Source: Erwinia persicina NBRC 102418 (GTDB lineage: Bacteria; Pseudomonadota; Gammaproteobacteria; Enterobacterales; Enterobacteriaceae). From it: 35,002 bases of DNA. Each line of letters starts with the position of its first letter. The first letter of the stretch is position 1. Location of the stretch: the NCBI RefSeq assembly GCF_001571305.1, contig NZ_BCTN01000028.1, positions 1 to 35,002 on the forward strand, in the 5' to 3' direction. Positions 32,567 through 35,002 of this stretch are shown here, one piece after another. The position numbers and the translations under genes were made by a program. The notes under the pieces were generated by a model, which was given only the letters and a program-made list of their open reading frames with translations, was not told where the DNA came from and did no database searches.

Positions 32567-33469
32567 CATAAAATCTTTCCACATAGGCCTGCAGCCGGAT
32601 CGTCTGTGGGGCTGTAAGGATCCTTTTTTCACCCCTGCATGACATAAAATGACTCCACATATCACCCATGTCAGCAACAGAAAATATCTCCACCTTTAGC
32701 CCTTCCCTACAGAAAATTCCTCCACATGATGGCAACTGGCTGCACAGGATAAAAAATGACAACACGCATGATGAATTAATTATGCGTAAATTCAATGAAT
32801 TAACCTTTCACGATTACAGGAAATCTTTCCACATTATCGCCTGAACCGTCCCCTGCCGGCATAAATTTTGCCGATCCTGCAGGAGCTCAGCAGGAAAAGA
32901 CTCCACCTGTCACAGAAAATTTATCCACGTTTAACCTCCCGACAGCGTGATACCGCCAGCCACATAAAATCATTCCACATATAACGTCGAGGTGACATTG
33001 TCACAAATCAGTGATATGACAGAAAATCTCTCCACGTTAGGCCGCTGCAGGTTTTTTTTAGCAGCACAGAAAATCATTCCACATGAAGAGGTGATGGCCA
33101 GGTAACGACAGAAAATCTCTCCACGTATAAAACGCTAGTTACAGCTAACGTATTGGTATAACTTGATTAAGTACTGCAAGCGACACTAACCCTGATAGGT
33201 TACAGGTAGTATTACAGTGACGATGTCACTTTTATGTCACCGCCAACAGGAGTGACAGATCACCTTCTGGCAGGAAATGAGAAAAATAGCGGCGGAAATA
33301 AGGCGGTATCAGAAAGGATCGTGAAAACAGTTATCCACAGAAAATGTCTCCACATAATAATATTCCGATAAATCATAAAGTTATCAACAGGAAAAAACTC
33401 TACGTATAGCAGGAAATCACTCCACATCAGACAGAAAATCACTCCACCTGACGCAGGAAATCACTCCAC
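32567..33469 (+). repeat. oriV: Origin of replication: 16 upstream iterons and DnaA boxes
   Basis: Sixteen copies of a 16-bp iteron, consensus CAgaAAATcnCTCCAC, all in one orientation. They start at 32567, 32643, 32678, 32710, 32817, 32891, 32913, 32963, 33020, 33067, 33109, 33338, 33388 (degenerate), 33410, 33432 and 33454. Several are spaced by multiples of about 22. A perfect DnaA box TTATCCACA is at 33331-33339 and a near match TTATCAACA at 33381. A 6-bp hairpin (33216-33230) lies in the iteron-free gap. Confidence 0.85.
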
Positions 33470-33652
33470 TTATTGCGCTGTAAGGCGCTGATCCTTAAAA
33501 GAAAAAACAGCCCTTAAAGTTAAAGATCTAAACAAATAAAAAGAAAAACAAAGACGATGCGATCTTTTTTTTTAAAAGGATCCTACCGGGGATCGCGTTT
33601 CAGAACGGTATCGGACAGCAGTGGAAGGATCCGTGGTTGACCAGGCCGCAGG
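33470..33652. other. AT-rich, Dam-site-rich part of the origin
   Basis: An A/T-rich stretch (33495-33580) with long A and T runs and a cluster of GATC sites (33526, 33562, 33579, 33591, 33629) follows the iterons. This is the usual make-up of the DNA-unwinding segment of iteron plasmids such as P1 and RepFIB. Confidence 0.55.
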
Positions 33653-33865
33653 CTATCGGGCTTCATTCTCGGGCAGCCAGCCTTCAATGAGCTCTGTCAG
33701 GACGTCTTTCATTTCCCGACCCTGCATAAAACAGGCTGTTTTGAAACGACGGTGAAGATCTTCATCAATATTCGTTTGCAGCTTCTTTACTGCGCCGGTA
33801 GCAGGTCTGCTGACTGCATCCAGTGCAGGTGCCAGCTGACGATGTTGTCCCAGTTTCATTTTCAT
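33653..33865 (-). CDS. parG: ParG-like centromere-binding protein
   Basis: A 70-residue protein with an unstructured basic N-terminus ([16 protein letters not shown]) and a C-terminal ribbon-helix-helix: [24 protein letters not shown] and [14 protein letters not shown]. It matches TP228 ParG from memory (76 residues, same ending WLKENE). ParG dimers bind centromere repeats, repress parFG and stimulate ParF ATPase through the N-terminal tail. Its ATG overlaps the parF stop by ATGA, so the two are translationally coupled. Confidence 0.88.
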   Translation of the reverse strand: MKMKLGQHRQLAPALDAVSRPATGAVKKLQTNIDEDLHRRFKTACFMQGREMKDVLTELIEGWLPENEAR

Positions 33866-34488
33866 GCCAGTAACTCCAGGATCTCGTTAGTCATGACTTC
33901 AATTTCCCCTTTCGCATTCCCGTCAGTTGTATCAAATACGGTTCCGCCATCGAGCATTGTGCGTATATACACCTGACGCTGTGTTGTGGCCGTTTTAAGC
34001 GCTGGTACGCCTGTGTCCTGGATGGATTCTTTCAGAACTTCAAGCATACGGGTCGAGGCTACTTTTTTGGTGATCAGGAAACGGGCAATCACCGGCTGCA
34101 AATTTTCCCTTGCTTCGACAACGGCAAGAATGGCGCCACAGGCGGCGAAATCAAGCGGCGAAGGTGTGACCGGGATAAGTACCAGATCGCTGACCATCAC
34201 GGCAGCAGACGAAATAGCGGTGATCGCAGCAGCACCATCAATCACCACATAATCATACTCTTTCAACTGCTTACGGACGGTATACACCTCTTTTTCAGAA
34301 GCGGCTTCAGCAAGGTCAAATTTGCACTTCGTTTCATCATACCAGTTACTGATACTGCCCTGAGGATCGGTATCAACCATCACGACGCGATGCCCTTTAC
34401 GCGCAAGGCAGGTGGCAATATTGATGGAGGTGGTGGTCTTCCCTACCCCACCCTTTCCGTTCAGGAAAGAAATGATTTTTGTCGCCAT
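33862..34488 (-). CDS. parF: ParF-type partition ATPase (type Ib)
   Basis: A 208-residue P-loop ATPase of the ParA superfamily with a deviant Walker [11 protein letters not shown] at residues 11-20 and VDTDPQGS. The block [21 protein letters not shown] resembles TP228 ParF (206 residues), and no N-terminal DNA-binding domain is present, as expected for ParF rather than P1 ParA. It forms nucleotide-dependent polymers or gradients that segregate plasmid copies. AGGAG precedes the start at seven bases. Repeats upstream are the likely centromere and operator. Confidence 0.93.
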   Translation of the reverse strand: MATKIISFLNGKGGVGKTTTSINIATCLARKGHRVVMVDTDPQGSISNWYDETKCKFDLAEAASEKEVYTVRKQLKEYDYVVIDGAAAITAISSAAVMVSDLVLIPVTPSPLDFAACGAILAVVEARENLQPVIARFLITKKVASTRMLEVLKESIQDTGVPALKTATTQRQVYIRTMLDGGTVFDTTDGNAKGEIEVMTNEILELLA

Positions 34489-34502
34489 GACGCACTCCTG
34501 CA

Positions 34503-34576
34503 GGATTCTGGCTCATATCCCGGGATGACAGAATCCTGGGATTATAGGATTTTAACATCACAGGATTCTGTCATCC
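34503..34576 (-). promoter_or_regulatory. parFG promoter with 8-bp-phased GGAT/ATCC boxes
   Basis: On the minus strand TATAAT (34541-34546) lies within AATCCTGGGATTATA (34532-34546). GGAT boxes begin at 34523, 34539, 34547 and 34563, i.e. in steps of 16, 8 and 16; ATCC boxes are at 34517, 34533 and 34573. In TP228 the operator of parFG consists of tetramers separated by 4-bp spacers, an equivalent 8-bp period. ParG binding here would cover the -10. Confidence 0.65.
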
Positions 34577-34630
34577 TGCGATACAAAGATACCGTAATCA
34601 TCGGTTGCAAACAATATCCCAGGATTTGAT

Positions 34631-34694
34631 AATCATGTAATCATGTAATCATGTAATCATGTAATCATGTAATCATGTAATCATGTAATCATGT
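34631..34694 (+). repeat. Tandem octamer array 1, AATCATGT x8
   Basis: Eight perfect contiguous copies of AATCATGT. The array lies 143 bp upstream of parF. Probably part of the partition centromere; 8-bp period equals tetramer box plus 4-bp spacer in ParG-type sites. Confidence 0.85.
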
Positions 34695-34803
34695 AATTGC
34701 AGGATTACCGAATCCTTATCTTTCCCCTCCCTATCCTTTATCGCTTTAAGCACACTGATATGTCGCTTTATCTGCATGACGTAATATGAAGAGGTGATTC
34801 TAT

Positions 34804-34843
34804 AATCATTGAATCATTGAATCATTGAATCATTGAATCCTGA
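34804..34843 (+). repeat. Tandem octamer array 2, AATCATTG x4
   Basis: Four perfect copies of AATCATTG (34804-34835) followed by AATCCTGA, which keeps the frame and joins the other array type. Same AATC core and same 8-bp period as array 1. Confidence 0.8.
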
Positions 34844-34889
34844 GATACCCACCGTTACTGCTTGTTGTCATTCCCGGCAGGGATAAAAT

Positions 34890-34969
34890 TATCCTGCAAT
34901 CCTGCAATCCTGCAATCCTGCAATCCTGCAATCCTGCAATCCTGCAATCCTGCAATCCTGCAATCCTCT
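34890..34969 (+). repeat. Tandem octamer array 3, AATCCTGC x8
   Basis: Eight perfect copies of AATCCTGC (34898-34961) flanked by TATCCTGC (34890-34897) and AATCCTCT (34962-34969). Same AATC core and 8-bp period as arrays 1 and 2; the ATCC box is the one seen in the parFG and recombinase promoters. Confidence 0.85.
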
Positions 34970-35002
34970 TATTGACATTCGCCGCTGTCTCCCTTGCAGT
35001 AT

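Noticed and set aside
34631..34969. Tandem direct repeats as a CRISPR array or simple microsatellite
   Set aside because: Units are 8 bp with no spacers, so not CRISPR. Position next to parFG and matching boxes in the parFG promoter favour a centromere over a neutral microsatellite.

Overview
The window looks like part of a large low-copy plasmid of an enterobacterium, most plausibly Erwiniaceae (Pantoea/Erwinia-like) or a near relative. I infer this from a Rep_3/RepFIB-type initiator with iterons on both sides, a ParF/ParG partition cassette beside it, and many genes recognisable as homologues of enterobacterial genes (yhfL, qnr, hns, map, ybeU, hscC, hcxA). No rRNA, tRNA, CRISPR array or insertion sequence is visible. 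The left edge cuts a gene.

Layout. 1-2.5 kb: partial YbjJ-like MFS transporter, ROK regulator, and a 55-residue YhfL-like lipoprotein. 2.8-6.9 kb: LysR regulator divergent from an MFS exporter; convergent with the exporter is a two-gene unit of a tyrosine recombinase followed one base later by a Qnr-like pentapeptide protein. 6.9-8.1 kb: AT-rich and geneless. 8.1-8.5 kb: H-NS paralogue. 8.6-11.7 kb: PLP decarboxylase and MFS transporter, divergent from an HxlR regulator. 11.8-19.0 kb: tightly overlapping operon of a five-gene peptide/opine-type ABC uptake system with a flavin monooxygenase and an AhpD-like protein. 19.0-20.6 kb: methionine aminopeptidase with a ParD-like partner, and an Imm10-like orphan immunity protein. 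21.0-26.1 kb: DUF1266 protein, large J-domain protein and convergent Hsp70 HscC. 26.3-27.5 kb: G3E GTPase behind a Zur-like box. 27.6-31.2 kb: LVIVD-repeat protein and orphan sugar-binding protein, divergent from hcxA. 31.2-35.0 kb: replication and partition region.

The maintenance region hangs together. repA is flanked by 16-bp iterons (16 upstream, 2 downstream) with DnaA boxes. parF-parG lie next to it, preceded by 8-bp-phased GGAT/ATCC boxes and three arrays of octamers (AATCATGT x8, AATCATTG x4, AATCCTGC x8) that resemble a ParG-type centromere.

The most striking observation is that the promoter of the distant recombinase gene (about 6.75 kb) carries the same 15-bp element, including the same TATAAT, as the parF promoter, with the same 8-bp phasing. 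A perfect 12-7-12 inverted repeat resembling a recombinase core site lies about 110 bp upstream of the recombinase. The recombinase is co-transcribed with a Qnr-like gyrase-protection protein. I infer a possible plasmid-maintenance regulon linking segregation, dimer resolution and a topoisomerase-protecting DNA mimic; this is not demonstrated.
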